DNA from: Planctomycetota bacterium
GTDB lineage: Bacteria > Planctomycetota > UBA8742 > SKZP01
Direction of reading: 5' to 3'
Length of the DNA stretch: 7,865 bases
Assembly (NCBI GenBank): GCA_007127275.1
Contig: SKZP01000170.1
Location: forward strand, 1-7,865
The translations under genes were made by a program, and so were the position numbers. This document shows, one piece after another, positions 1 through 7,363 of the stretch (its first letter is position 1; each line of letters starts with the position of its first letter). The notes below the pieces were generated by a model. It did no database searches, was not told where the DNA came from, and saw nothing but the letters and a program-made list of their open reading frames with translations.

Positions 1-2755
1 CCGTCCACGGCAACGTAGCGTCGGCGGTTGCGGATTCACTTTCGGCGGCTTGTCCCGTCACACGCGAAAAGAAATCCGTCGCGCCACTGCCGTCGTGCGT
101 CTCGTTCAGCACGCCACGGTGGGCCGGCGTGAGCACGGGGAGCAGAGACGGCGTCAATGTCACTTCGCGGCGCAACCGCTCGGACTGCTCGAGCACGAAA
201 CGCTCGACGTAGCGACGCCACTGCGGTTCCCCTCGGTCACTCACCCACGCCGCGAGTCGCTCGTTCTCCCGGGCCAATGCGCGCGCCTCTCGCTGCGTCA
301 CCGCCTGCAACAGCGACGCAAGCCGTTCCTCGGGAAGCGCACGCCAAAGTGCCCAGGCGAGGGCTCGCTCGGTTTCGGTGCGCGGCGCGCGCTCGAAGAA
401 TTCCGCGCGGATGCGCCCAGTTTCGAGGAAGGTGGCGAGCCGGTCCAGATCCAGTGCGCGTTCGACCCGCTCCCAAGGGTGCACCTGATGCGCCCGCGTG
501 AAGCGCCGCACAAGCTCTCGCGCCCACGCCTCCTTCAACCACTTCGGGGCCGCATCCGCGTATGTGGCACGCAGTACCCCACGCACCACTCCACGCGCCA
601 GCGGAACCACCAGCGCCTCCGGCGAACGCAAGTCCGTGGCCACGACGCTTTGGCGGTTCGAGGCGACGGCGTGCTCCACCCAGGCGGGCTCCACAAAGTC
701 GTCGGAGGCGTCGCCGGATCCGTTGCGACCGGTGACACGTGCGTGGCGCCTTGCTCGCGCATCCGGGCCGAGCACAACCAGCCGGCAAGGTGCGGTGCGA
801 ATCCGCGTCTCTCCAAGCGGCGGCAGTACCCCTGCGTGATGCTCGGCGTCGCTGACGTAGGCGGCAACCAACGTGTAAAGGCGGCCACTGGCCGAGAGCA
901 CCTCGCCGCGGAACTGCGGCAGATCCGTCCACACCTCGACCTGTCCCGGCCGCAGGACGAAGCGCGCCGGTCGCGCGGAGTCGTGCCAGATCCGCTGCAA
1001 GGTCTCACGCGGCAACCAATACCCGAGATACGCCACCTCCCCCTTGTCGCGCCGCTGCGCCGCCGGATCCGGCACAAGCGGCAACGGCCCGAGTACGTCC
1101 GAGACCTCGAGTGGATGCAGCATCCGCCCCCACGGCAGCGCATGCGGTACCTCGCCGTCCCTCGTCCCGAGCAGTCCCGGCAAAAGCGCGGGCTCCGACG
1201 GCGCCCCACCCGTGAGCGGCGGCGGCGCTGGCATTCGCGGCCGCGGATAACTCACGAGCAACTTCGCCTGCGTCGGCTCGTGCGGATTCTCCCCCGGCAG
1301 CAAGTAGCCGAGCGCTCCTCGGACGTTTTCGTTGTGTGGCGCAACCCGGTACGCGTCGAGCAACACCCGGCGCGCATGCGCCGGCCACCGCTGCTGTTCG
1401 AGCCACGTCGCCAGCCCAACTAGCTTCGCCGCCACTTCGTATGCTCGGCTCGTTGCGTCTTCTCGCATCCGCTGCGCCTCGCCGTGGCGCTCGCGCAGGT
1501 GTCGCCAGAGGCGCCGCTGTCGTTCCACCTCGCTCGCATTCAGCGCCACCACCTCACCGTCGGCGCGCTGAACCCCCGCGGCACTTGGGACGCCGACAAT
1601 CACCCCTGTCGACTCCGTCTCGAACGGCTGCACGTCTTCTCGTGCCTCCGCAGGCTTGGCGCGCCAGTCTCGCAAAGAGCGCGCTTCCTCGGCGGGCAAC
1701 CAGCGGTGCGTCCCGAGGAGATCCGTCGCCGCAACGAGGCCCATTTCGCGCAAGAACGCCGCGTCCACCTCGCTCGCCGTGCGCGAGGCGCCACGCGGCA
1801 CCTCGGCATCCAGCTCGGCCTCGGGCGAATCCTCGACCCCGGCGTCCGGCCTCGCCTCGGCATCCGGCTCGTCGGAGCCGCGCAAGATGCCGAGCAACTC
1901 CTCGGCGCGCCAACTCGCCTCCCACGCGTCGTCGCGCTCCGCCGGCCCCGTCACCAACGTCCCCAACCAAAATGTGACCGCCAGCAGGATCACCGCTGTA
2001 GCACCTGCGGCGACCCGGCGCAGACGACGCACGCGCTTCTCGCGCTTCGCCTGTGGGCCTTGTGCGGTGCGTGTCAAGGTTTCACGCCGGCGAAGCTCCG
2101 TGACCGCCGGCGAGAACTCTGGGAAGTCCGAGATCCGCCGCGAAAGCTCCTCATCTTCACGCCGCACCTCGTCGCTCGGCTTCAACTCCCCCGAGGCAAC
2201 CATGGCTCGCACTCCGGGGCCGGTCATCAAGCGCTCGCTCTCCTCCCAGGTGCCGTCATTGCGACGCGAACGCACGAAGTAGGCCAGCGGCACGCTCGAC
2301 TCGAGCGACGCCTCCGAAAGCAGCGCATCAATCTTCTGCGTATTGCGGGACTGGATTCGGCTTTGCAGCGAAATCAGCGCGTCCAACTGCTGCAGCGTCA
2401 GATACCCTTCCTCGACGAGCAAGAATCCGAGCGTCGGCGCAGTATGCTCCCGTTGATACGCCTCGCGTTGCTTCTCGAGGACGCGCTGCAACGCCGCCTC
2501 GCTCAACAACCCGTTCTGCACCGCAAGCTGCCCGAGCACCGCCTCCCCGGCATTCGGCGAACCCGGCTGCTGTTCGTGAATGATGGTCTCCGCCTGCTCC
2601 GCGGTAATCAGTCCTTGCGAAACAAGGATCTCGCCGAGCGGACGGTCGAGGCCCACGGTCAACAACTTCTCGCGCACCCGAATGGCCGCTTCCAAATCCG
2701 CTTGGCGAATCCAGCCTCGGTCCACGCAAAGTTTGCCGAAGAGTTTGTCGAACAT
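1..2755 (-). CDS. Large single-pass membrane protein with four LGxxLVxxG motifs and a GYF_2-like segment (C-terminus beyond window)
   Basis: The minus-strand frame is open from ATG at 2755 to the left edge (918 codons, no stop), so the protein is 3'-truncated by the window only. The start is forced: an in-frame TAG lies 21 codons upstream (2819-2821) and no ATG, GTG or TTG occurs between. No Shine-Dalgarno is visible. Residues 6-28, 40-62, 74-96 and 109-131 are four related motifs (L/F-G-x-x-L/C/A-V-x-x-G-hydrophobic-I/L, usually ending in Q), spaced 34, 34 and 35 residues. They resemble the paired motifs of the MshEN/T2SSE N-terminal domain, some members of which bind c-di-GMP. Residues ~157-200 resemble a GYF_2 (DUF4339) domain (YFVRSR...GPGVRAMVASGELKPSDEV). 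A basic stretch (236-247) precedes a membrane helix (248-269), so the N-terminus should be cytoplasmic. An acidic linker (~295-320) follows, then a TPR-like helical pair (~445-485), then ~430 residues I do not recognise. A signalling or regulatory membrane protein is inference. Confidence 0.9.
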   Translation of the reverse strand, partial: MFDKLFGKLCVDRGWIRQADLEAAIRVREKLLTVGLDRPLGEILVSQGLITAEQAETIIHEQQPGSPNAGEAVLGQLAVQNGLLSEAALQRVLEKQREAYQREHTAPTLGFLLVEEGYLTLQQLDALISLQSRIQSRNTQKIDALLSEASLESSVPLAYFVRSRRNDGTWEESERLMTGPGVRAMVASGELKPSDEVRREDEELSRRISDFPEFSPAVTELRRRETLTRTAQGPQAKREKRVRRLRRVAAGATAVILLAVTFWLGTLVTGPAERDDAWEASWRAEELLGILRGSDEPDAEARPDAGVEDSPEAELDAEVPRGASRTASEVDAAFLREMGLVAATDLLGTHRWLPAEEARSLRDWRAKPAEAREDVQPFETESTGVIVGVPSAAGVQRADGEVVALNASEVERQRRLWRHLRERHGEAQRMREDATSRAYEVAAKLVGLATWLEQQRWPAHARRVLLDAYRVAPHNENVRGALGYLLPGENPHEPTQAKLLVSYPRPRMPAPPPLTGGAPSEPALLPGLLGTRDGEVPHALPWGRMLHPLEVSDVLGPLPLVPDPAAQRRDKGEVAYLGYWLPRETLQRIWHDSARPARFVLRPGQVEVWTDLPQFRGEVLSASGRLYTLVAAYVSDAEHHAGVLPPLGETRIRTAPCRLVVLGPDARARRHARVTGRNGSGDASDDFVEPAWVEHAVASNRQSVVATDLRSPEALVVPLARGVVRGVLRATYADAAPKWLKEAWARELVRRFTRAHQVHPWERVERALDLDRLATFLETGRIRAEFFERAPRTETERALAWALWRALPEERLASLLQAVTQREARALARENERLAAWVSDRGEPQWRRYVERFVLEQSERLRREVTLTPSLLPVLTPAHRGVLNETHDGSGATDFFSRVTGQAAESESATADATLPWT

Positions 2756-2980
2756 AACGGGTCGAACAGCAAAGGATGGCCGGCGGCAGGTGCCCCCCGT
2801 ACGCGACGTGGCTGCCCGCTAGCGTATCAAACTCTGCGGTCGCGAAGGTACGTATGAAAAGCGTTTTGGCGCACACGGCCGCAGCCGAGCCGAGGGATGA
2901 GCTACAACGGTAATGATGTTGCTCTGCGTATACGTCCGCTCACGGCCGCAATTGCCGCAGCACCTGCGCGCCTGGCAACG

Positions 2981-3202
2981 TCAGACGTCGCGAAACCAAA
3001 ACGGGTCGCGCCGACGACCCTTGTTCGTGCGGCAGGCCCGTCGACGCGCTTCCTTTTTCTGATTCGAATGCGTTTGGCAAGGCGGCGGCAGCGCGCGCCG
3101 TTGCGCCGGCGGCGGAAGCGTGATCACCGACTTTTTCGGTGGTGTTGCCGTGCGCTTCGCCGCCGGTACCGGCTGTGCCGTCCGTTTGCGTCGACGTGCC
3201 AT
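2981..3202 (-). CDS. Small basic, proline-rich protein of unknown function (73 aa)
   Basis: I do not recognise this protein. It is supported mainly by its translation signal: GGAGGTGA (3206-3213) matches the usual 16S anti-Shine-Dalgarno along all eight bases. Two tandem ATGs follow, at 3205 and 3202. I chose the second because it sits 6 bases after GGAGG; starting at 3205 would add one Met. Of 73 residues, 22 are Arg/Lys, only 3 are Asp/Glu and 11 are Pro, with two PPP runs (~31-41) and two Cys. The C-terminus is GRRRDPFWFRDV, the only aromatic-rich part. There is no signal peptide or membrane segment. The composition suggests an extended, nucleic-acid- or ribosome-associated protein, which is inference. 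It lies upstream of, and codirectional with, the large membrane-protein gene (225-base gap) and is divergent from the glycosyltransferase. An overlapping minus-strand frame (2940-3371) is the alternative reading but has no comparable ribosome site. Confidence 0.6.
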   Translation of the reverse strand: MARRRKRTAQPVPAAKRTATPPKKSVITLPPPAQRRALPPPCQTHSNQKKEARRRACRTNKGRRRDPFWFRDV

Positions 3203-3205
3203 CAT

Positions 3206-3213
3206 TCACCTCC
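3206..3213 (-). promoter_or_regulatory. Strong Shine-Dalgarno of the small basic protein
   Basis: Read on the minus strand, AGGGAGGTGA runs directly into ATGATG. The GGAGGTGA core is complementary to the canonical 3' end of 16S rRNA over eight bases. It is the main reason for calling the 73-residue gene and for preferring its second ATG (6-base spacing from GGAGG). Confidence 0.7.
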
Positions 3214-3361
3214 CTGTCAACTGATCCACGACTCGTCAGCCATAATACGACGTGCATGCAGCTTTCCACGAATTGGAGATGCATGGCCGCTTGCCGCTGC
3301 GCGTCGCGCTTGCGCGAGGTACCGTAGGCGTGGAAGTGCCCCTCTTTGCACCCCGAGGCCA
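3214..3361. promoter_or_regulatory. Divergent intergenic region with a possible -10 element
   Basis: This stretch separates the start of the small basic protein gene (minus) from that of the glycosyltransferase (plus), so it should hold promoters for both. On the minus strand, TATTAT (3242-3247) matches the sigma-70 -10 consensus at five of six positions and would give a leader of ~30 bases including the strong ribosome site; no good -35 lies 16-19 bases further up. On the plus strand, the overlapping CATAAT (3241-3246) also matches five of six. Two TGCATG sites (3253-3258 and 3280-3285, inside TGCATGCA and ATGCAT) lie 27 bases apart and could bind a regulator or be chance. The assignment is weak and made by eye. 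Confidence 0.3.
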
Positions 3362-4540
3362 ATGTCCGCATCCTTGCGAGTTCTTGCGCTTGAGCCGTAC
3401 TTCGGCGGCAGCCACCGCGCCTTTCTGGATGCCTGGCGTTTTCGCAGCGTCCATCACTTCACGCTGGAGACGTTGCCGGCGCATCATTGGACGTGGCGCA
3501 TGCGGCACTCGGCGGTGACCTTCGCCGAGTCGGCGGCGAGGCTGCTGCAAGCCGGTGAACGCTTCGACGTCGTTTTTGCAAGCGACATGCTCGACGTGGC
3601 GACGTGGCGGGGCTTGGTGCCGAGGGCAATGCGCGAGATTCCGCTTGTGCTGTATATGCACGAGAATCAATTGACGTACCCGGTCAACGAGCAAAGCGCC
3701 ACCGAGGCGAGCCGCGCACGCGACATGCACTTTGCCTTCACGAACTTCACGAGCATGCTTGCTGCCGAGCACGTCTGGTTCAACTCGGCATACCACCGCG
3801 ACGAGTTTTTTGAGGCCATGCGTGACCTGCTCAAGCGTATGCCGGGGTATGCGCCCCTGGAGGCACTGAAAACTCTTCGCGCCAAGGTCGCGGTTCATTC
3901 GCCCGGCGTGGACGACGCGTACTTTTACCGGCCACGAAACAAGGCGAGAACTCCGGGGCCGTTGCGGCTGGTGTGGGCGGCACGCTGGGAGCACGACAAA
4001 GGACCCGAGGTACTCTTTGCCGCGCTTGAGTTGTTGTTGCAGCGTGGTGTTGATTTTCGCGTCCGTGTGCTAGGCGAGCAGTTTGCCCGGCGCCCGGCGG
4101 TATTCGACGAGGCTCGTCGGCGGCTTGCGGCGGTGATTGAGCGCTGGGGGTATGCCGAGTCACGGGAGGCATACGCGGCGGCGTTGCACGAGTCGGACGT
4201 GTTTGTTTCCACGGCACATCACGAATTCTTCGGCATTGCCGTGCTCGAGGCGCTTGCCGCCGGCGCCTGCATTGCCGCACCACGCGCCCTTGCGTATCCG
4301 GAGACGCTCGGCCCCGTCGCCAAGTGCGCGCCGAGCCTAGTGCGCTGGCACGCGAACACGCCGGAATCCGTCGCGGACGTGCTAACGGCGTTCGCTCAGG
4401 ACCACGCCGCTGCGTCATCACCGCCGGTGGCCGAGCGCCGCGCTGCGCAAGCCAAGGTCGTGGACCGTTACGGCTACACCGCCCACGTGCCACGCCTCGA
4501 CGCAGCGCTTTCCACGTGTGCGTCCGCCTCCAGCGCCTGA
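3362..4540 (+). CDS. GT-B glycosyltransferase, tRNA-queuosine alpha-mannosyltransferase (QTMAN/GTDC1, DUF3524) family
   Basis: The 392-residue product matches, from memory, the DUF3524 plus glycosyltransferase-1 architecture of human GTDC1/QTMAN, which transfers mannose from GDP-mannose to queuosine at position 34 of tRNA-Asp in the cytosol. N-terminal family motifs are EPYFGGSH (11-18), LPAHHWTWRMRHSA (38-51), YMHENQLTYPV (98-108) and FNSAYHRDEF (140-149). The C-terminal half has RWEHDKGPE (208-216), close to the vertebrate RWEHDK motif, and the retaining GT-B EX7E motif with E288 and E296. There is no signal peptide or membrane helix. I chose ATG 3362 because the family similarity begins at once; the frame is open back to 2897, but that part is Arg/Cys-rich shadow sequence. 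A short GAGG (3355-3358) lies only 3 bases upstream, so the ribosome site is weak. The gene is monocistronic, divergent from the small-protein gene and convergent with the hydrolase. No queuosine-synthesis gene is nearby, so the tRNA substrate is inferred from family alone; another nucleotide-sugar acceptor is possible. Confidence 0.93.
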   Translation: MSASLRVLALEPYFGGSHRAFLDAWRFRSVHHFTLETLPAHHWTWRMRHSAVTFAESAARLLQAGERFDVVFASDMLDVATWRGLVPRAMREIPLVLYMHENQLTYPVNEQSATEASRARDMHFAFTNFTSMLAAEHVWFNSAYHRDEFFEAMRDLLKRMPGYAPLEALKTLRAKVAVHSPGVDDAYFYRPRNKARTPGPLRLVWAARWEHDKGPEVLFAALELLLQRGVDFRVRVLGEQFARRPAVFDEARRRLAAVIERWGYAESREAYAAALHESDVFVSTAHHEFFGIAVLEALAAGACIAAPRALAYPETLGPVAKCAPSLVRWHANTPESVADVLTAFAQDHAAASSPPVAERRAAQAKVVDRYGYTAHVPRLDAALSTCASASSA

Positions 4541-4568
4541 TGTTCGCGCGTACTCCGTAGCCGCCGAA

Positions 4569-4583
4569 GTGCCCGGTGGGCGC
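4569..4583. other. Small hairpin in the convergent gap between glycosyltransferase and hydrolase
   Basis: GTGCCC-GGT-GGGCGC forms a six-pair stem (one G-T pair) with a three-base loop, inside the 78-base gap between two converging stops. It has no T-run on either side, so it is not a typical intrinsic terminator. It is the only stem-like structure I see where a bidirectional terminator would be expected. Confidence 0.25.
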
Positions 4584-4618
4584 ACGCGGTTCCCGTTTCA
4601 CGACTCGAGTTGCCCGGA

Positions 4619-7288
4619 CTACTCATCTTGCGAGCGCATCCAAAGCTCGGCCCCGTCGGCGGGATCCGCGCTCCAGGTGCGGCCGAAGAAGCCAGCTGCG
4701 GCGAGGGCGGTGGCCCCTGCGGGGTCTCCGTGGTCGCGAGGCACAATGACCGTGAGGTCCGGGTGGGCGAGGCGACTGCGGAAGTAGCGCATGTTCAACC
4801 ACTGTGCGAGGCCGTCGGCGTCGGTGCCACCAATGATGCCGACCGCGGTTGCCTCGCAGCCCGACTTGGGGCGGAAGGCCTTGACGCCGGCGCTGCCACG
4901 GATGGGCTCCTGTCCCGCAAGGTGCACCGCTTCCGAATCCACGCGCAATGCGTCGTCTTCCGCGAGTACCTCGGCAAAGGCGGTGTTCACGTCGGCGTTG
5001 CCGAACAGGATCACGTTGCGCCCCTCGGCGGCCTTGGCGTCAAAGTGCGTATCCGGCAATACCTCCACGGCGCCGTTGCCGAAGTACCACCAGATGCTTG
5101 CGTCGTAGCGCGACTTTTCCAGCATGGCCGCGTTCATCTGCTCGTCGCCGTGCGTGCCGTACACGAAAACGAAGTTGTGGCGAAACGCATCCTTGAACAA
5201 CCCGTAGCGTCCCGGGTGACGCTCGCCAGCGTCCCACGTAAGCTGCGAGTCGACACGCCACTTCGTCTCCTCGGTAATGTGGGAGTCGACGCCTTCAAGG
5301 TACAACGGCGTACCGCGGCGCCAGAGCGTCGTGACCGGTTCCTCGGCTTCATTGATGTACAGCTCGACCTCGTATTCCTCGCGTCCGGGGAAGAACTCGT
5401 CGAGGTTGAGCTCGAGCCGGTCGACGTTCTCCAAGGTCAGGAACAGTCGTGCCGGGGCGAAGCCCTCGCGCATGGTCGCCCGGATCCGACTCAACTTAAA
5501 GGGGCGTTGCTGGCCGAGCAGGCGCACCCAATGATGATCCGCGCTGATGGCGAGGTTCGAGGTGCGGACGTCGAGTTTGCGCGGCGCCTCCGGCAAGCGG
5601 CTGCGGCGGAACATCTCGAACATGGGCGGCCAGTCGACGCAGTCGGTGCGCGGGCTGCGCGGCCCGTTCCACCAGTGCCGCACGTCGGGTTGTTCGTGGT
5701 AGGTGAAGTTTTCGTGAAACTCGGAGAGCAGCTCCACCAAGCGCCGCGCCTCGCTCACCGGCACATTGTCGTCGTCGGTGCCGTGCAACACATACACGGC
5801 CGTGTCCCGCAGGTTCTCGAGCATCTGGTCGGTATCACTCGGCAAGTTGCCGCGAGTGAAATACTCCTCCGGTGGCGTCGGGTCGTCGGGACGCGGCATG
5901 TTTCCGTAGGTATAGAAGCTCGCCCAGCCGGCACTGGGGCCAATGGCGGCAAAGCGGTCCGGGTATGTCACGCCGAGGTGCCAGGCGCCGTGGCCGCCCA
6001 TGGAATGTCCGGTGAGATACACCCGCGAGCGGTCAATGGGCAGCGTGGCCTTGGCGTGGGCGAGTACCTCGAGCGCGTCCTTGCGGCCCCAGTCCTCCCA
6101 GTCGAAGCCGAACGGCCGGCGGTTCGTCGCGGCAACGACGAACAGGTCGCGGTGGTTTGAGTACGCCCGCGCCTGGCGGTCCGCCTCGACGCTTGCGCCG
6201 TGGCAACTCAGCACAAGGCCGTAGTCTTGCTCCTCGTCCCAGTGTACCGGCGGCCGCACGCCGTAGTACTGCACCGAGCCGTCCATCTTTGAGCGGAAGG
6301 TCACCTTGTAATTCGCCCGCGCGTCCCGAATGCGCAGCCGCACGCTGGCTTCAGCAACGGGCTCCTCCTCGCCGGCGAGGAAAAGACGCAACGGCAACTC
6401 GAGGCGGTTGTCCTCGTGTGCGCCGTGCGCGACCGGATCAATCAAGCGAATGGGCACTTCCGCTTTGCGTTGCGCGTACGGCAACACGAGTTTGAGCGGC
6501 AGCCGCCGGATGGCGAAGTGCTTGCCGTCGCCGGCCTCAATGCTTGCCCCTTCGAGCAACTCACCCGTCGGGTTCGTCACGAGCACGGCACCGAGCCCCT
6601 CGAACGGCTCGCCGTCGCGCAGATCCGGCAAGGTATTGTCGCGCAACTCGAAGAACGGATGCTCCGGCGCGTCGCTCAAACGCAGGCGAGCCTGGCCGCG
6701 CACGCAACGCAACCAGATGCGGTTGGTCCCCTCACGCACACGGATGGGAACGGCGGTGCGACCACGGTTGTAGACGTCGCCGGGGTGCGAGACGTCGTTG
6801 ATGTGTAGCCAGAAGGCGCCCCGTACGCGAGCAATGGCCGTGCCGTCGCGTTGCGCCTCGAATGTCGCCGTCGCCCAGCCGTTGCCCAACGCTTCGTGCC
6901 GGATGCGTCCGGCCTCGTCGCCTTCCACGGCGGTCCACTCTTGTTGACGGCCGCGGCCGACGTGCGTGGCGACACCCGCTTGCGGCTCAGCCGGCTCGCT
7001 TGTCGCAATGTAGCGCGGCACCACCGGGTCGCTCGGAATTGGCACGCGGCTGCCGGCGTCGGACGGGATGACAAGCCACTTGCGAAGGATCTCGGGGACA
7101 TTGCGCACTTCGCCGTCCTCGCCGTCCTCGCCAAGCGCGCCGTCCTCACCGTCGTCGCTCTCGTTGTTGCCCTCGCCTTTTTCGCCCTGTGCGTGACCCA
7201 GCGGTCCCGCCGCTGGCGCAACCCACGCGAGGCCCAAAGCGAGCAGCGTTAGCAGAAAAACTCGTAAAAGCGCAGTTGTGCAACGCAA
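4619..7288 (-). CDS. Secreted multidomain alpha/beta hydrolase (prolyl-oligopeptidase/esterase-like serine hydrolase)
   Basis: Residue numbers count from the chosen TTG start (889 aa). Residues 1-~27 form a signal peptide: Arg near the start, hydrophobic 10-22, and a likely cut near APAA|G. A Gly/Asp/Glu-rich linker (36-60, GEDG repeats) follows, then ~250 residues of mainly beta-type sequence. The hydrolase domain (~325-565) has an oxyanion-type HGAS (363-366), the nucleophile elbow GHSMGG (Ser429), HGTDDDNVP (Asp506 probable) and DVRHWW (His538 probable), so the Ser-Asp-His triad looks intact. Residues 570-889 are a long C-terminal region (GLFKDAFRHNFVFVYGTHGD at 695-714) that I recall from large planctomycete-type hydrolases; its role is unclear. 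The product probably acts outside the cytoplasm on an ester or peptide; the substrate cannot be read from sequence. Start choice: AAAAGGAGG ends at 7295, abutting ATG 7294 with no spacing, while TTG 7288 lies 6 bases downstream. ATG 7294 would add two residues. The frame is open to 7471, but that extension would bury the signal peptide. Confidence 0.93.
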   Translation of the reverse strand: MRCTTALLRVFLLTLLALGLAWVAPAAGPLGHAQGEKGEGNNESDDGEDGALGEDGEDGEVRNVPEILRKWLVIPSDAGSRVPIPSDPVVPRYIATSEPAEPQAGVATHVGRGRQQEWTAVEGDEAGRIRHEALGNGWATATFEAQRDGTAIARVRGAFWLHINDVSHPGDVYNRGRTAVPIRVREGTNRIWLRCVRGQARLRLSDAPEHPFFELRDNTLPDLRDGEPFEGLGAVLVTNPTGELLEGASIEAGDGKHFAIRRLPLKLVLPYAQRKAEVPIRLIDPVAHGAHEDNRLELPLRLFLAGEEEPVAEASVRLRIRDARANYKVTFRSKMDGSVQYYGVRPPVHWDEEQDYGLVLSCHGASVEADRQARAYSNHRDLFVVAATNRRPFGFDWEDWGRKDALEVLAHAKATLPIDRSRVYLTGHSMGGHGAWHLGVTYPDRFAAIGPSAGWASFYTYGNMPRPDDPTPPEEYFTRGNLPSDTDQMLENLRDTAVYVLHGTDDDNVPVSEARRLVELLSEFHENFTYHEQPDVRHWWNGPRSPRTDCVDWPPMFEMFRRSRLPEAPRKLDVRTSNLAISADHHWVRLLGQQRPFKLSRIRATMREGFAPARLFLTLENVDRLELNLDEFFPGREEYEVELYINEAEEPVTTLWRRGTPLYLEGVDSHITEETKWRVDSQLTWDAGERHPGRYGLFKDAFRHNFVFVYGTHGDEQMNAAMLEKSRYDASIWWYFGNGAVEVLPDTHFDAKAAEGRNVILFGNADVNTAFAEVLAEDDALRVDSEAVHLAGQEPIRGSAGVKAFRPKSGCEATAVGIIGGTDADGLAQWLNMRYFRSRLAHPDLTVIVPRDHGDPAGATALAAAGFFGRTWSADPADGAELWMRSQDE

Positions 7289-7294
7289 GGTCAT

Positions 7295-7303
7295 CCTCCT
7301 TTT
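7295..7303 (-). promoter_or_regulatory. Shine-Dalgarno deciding a TTG start for the hydrolase
   Basis: On the minus strand AAAAGGAGG is followed immediately by ATGACCTTG. An ATG abutting GGAGG is sterically poor, whereas the TTG six bases on has the same spacing as the preferred ATG of the small basic gene in this window. This favours TTG (7286-7288) as initiator. Confidence 0.6.
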
Positions 7304-7348
7304 CCCAGTGTTCGTTTCGTGGCCAGCTACAAAGCCACTGACGTCCCT

Positions 7349-7363
7349 CGCGCCAAAGGCGCG
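7349..7363. other. Hairpin in the probable leader of the hydrolase gene
   Basis: CGCGCC-AAA-GGCGCG is a perfect six-pair inverted repeat with a three-base loop, ~60 bases upstream of the hydrolase start. No T-run follows on either strand. It could be a leader structure or chance in GC-rich DNA. I found no convincing promoter in the rest of the 7304-7507 gap. Confidence 0.3.

Noticed and set aside
50..2857. Two long plus-strand open frames (50-1423 and 1484-2857), both 457 codons
   Set aside because: They are antisense to the large membrane-protein gene. Their products are Arg/Pro/His-rich with no recognisable domain, and the minus-strand frame has coherent motifs and a membrane helix. The equal length is coincidence.
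2897..3361. Extended N-terminus for the glycosyltransferase
   Set aside because: The added 155 residues are Arg/Cys-rich noise, run through the small basic gene and its ribosome site on the other strand, and precede the point where family similarity begins.
2940..3371. 143-codon minus-strand frame overlapping the small basic gene
   Set aside because: It overlaps the same bases in another frame and has no ribosome site near its ATG. The 73-residue frame has a near-perfect one.
3236..3994. 252-codon minus-strand frame antisense to the glycosyltransferase
   Set aside because: It is a shadow of the glycosyltransferase frame, whose motifs are unmistakable, and crosses the divergent promoter region.
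4541..4618. Intrinsic terminator between the converging genes
   Set aside because: The only stem (4569-4583) is short and lacks a T-run on either strand, so I list it as a hairpin only.
4610..6160. 516-codon plus-strand open frame opposite the hydrolase
   Set aside because: It lies antisense to a gene with an intact catalytic triad and signal peptide. Long antisense frames are common in GC-rich genes with strong third-position bias.
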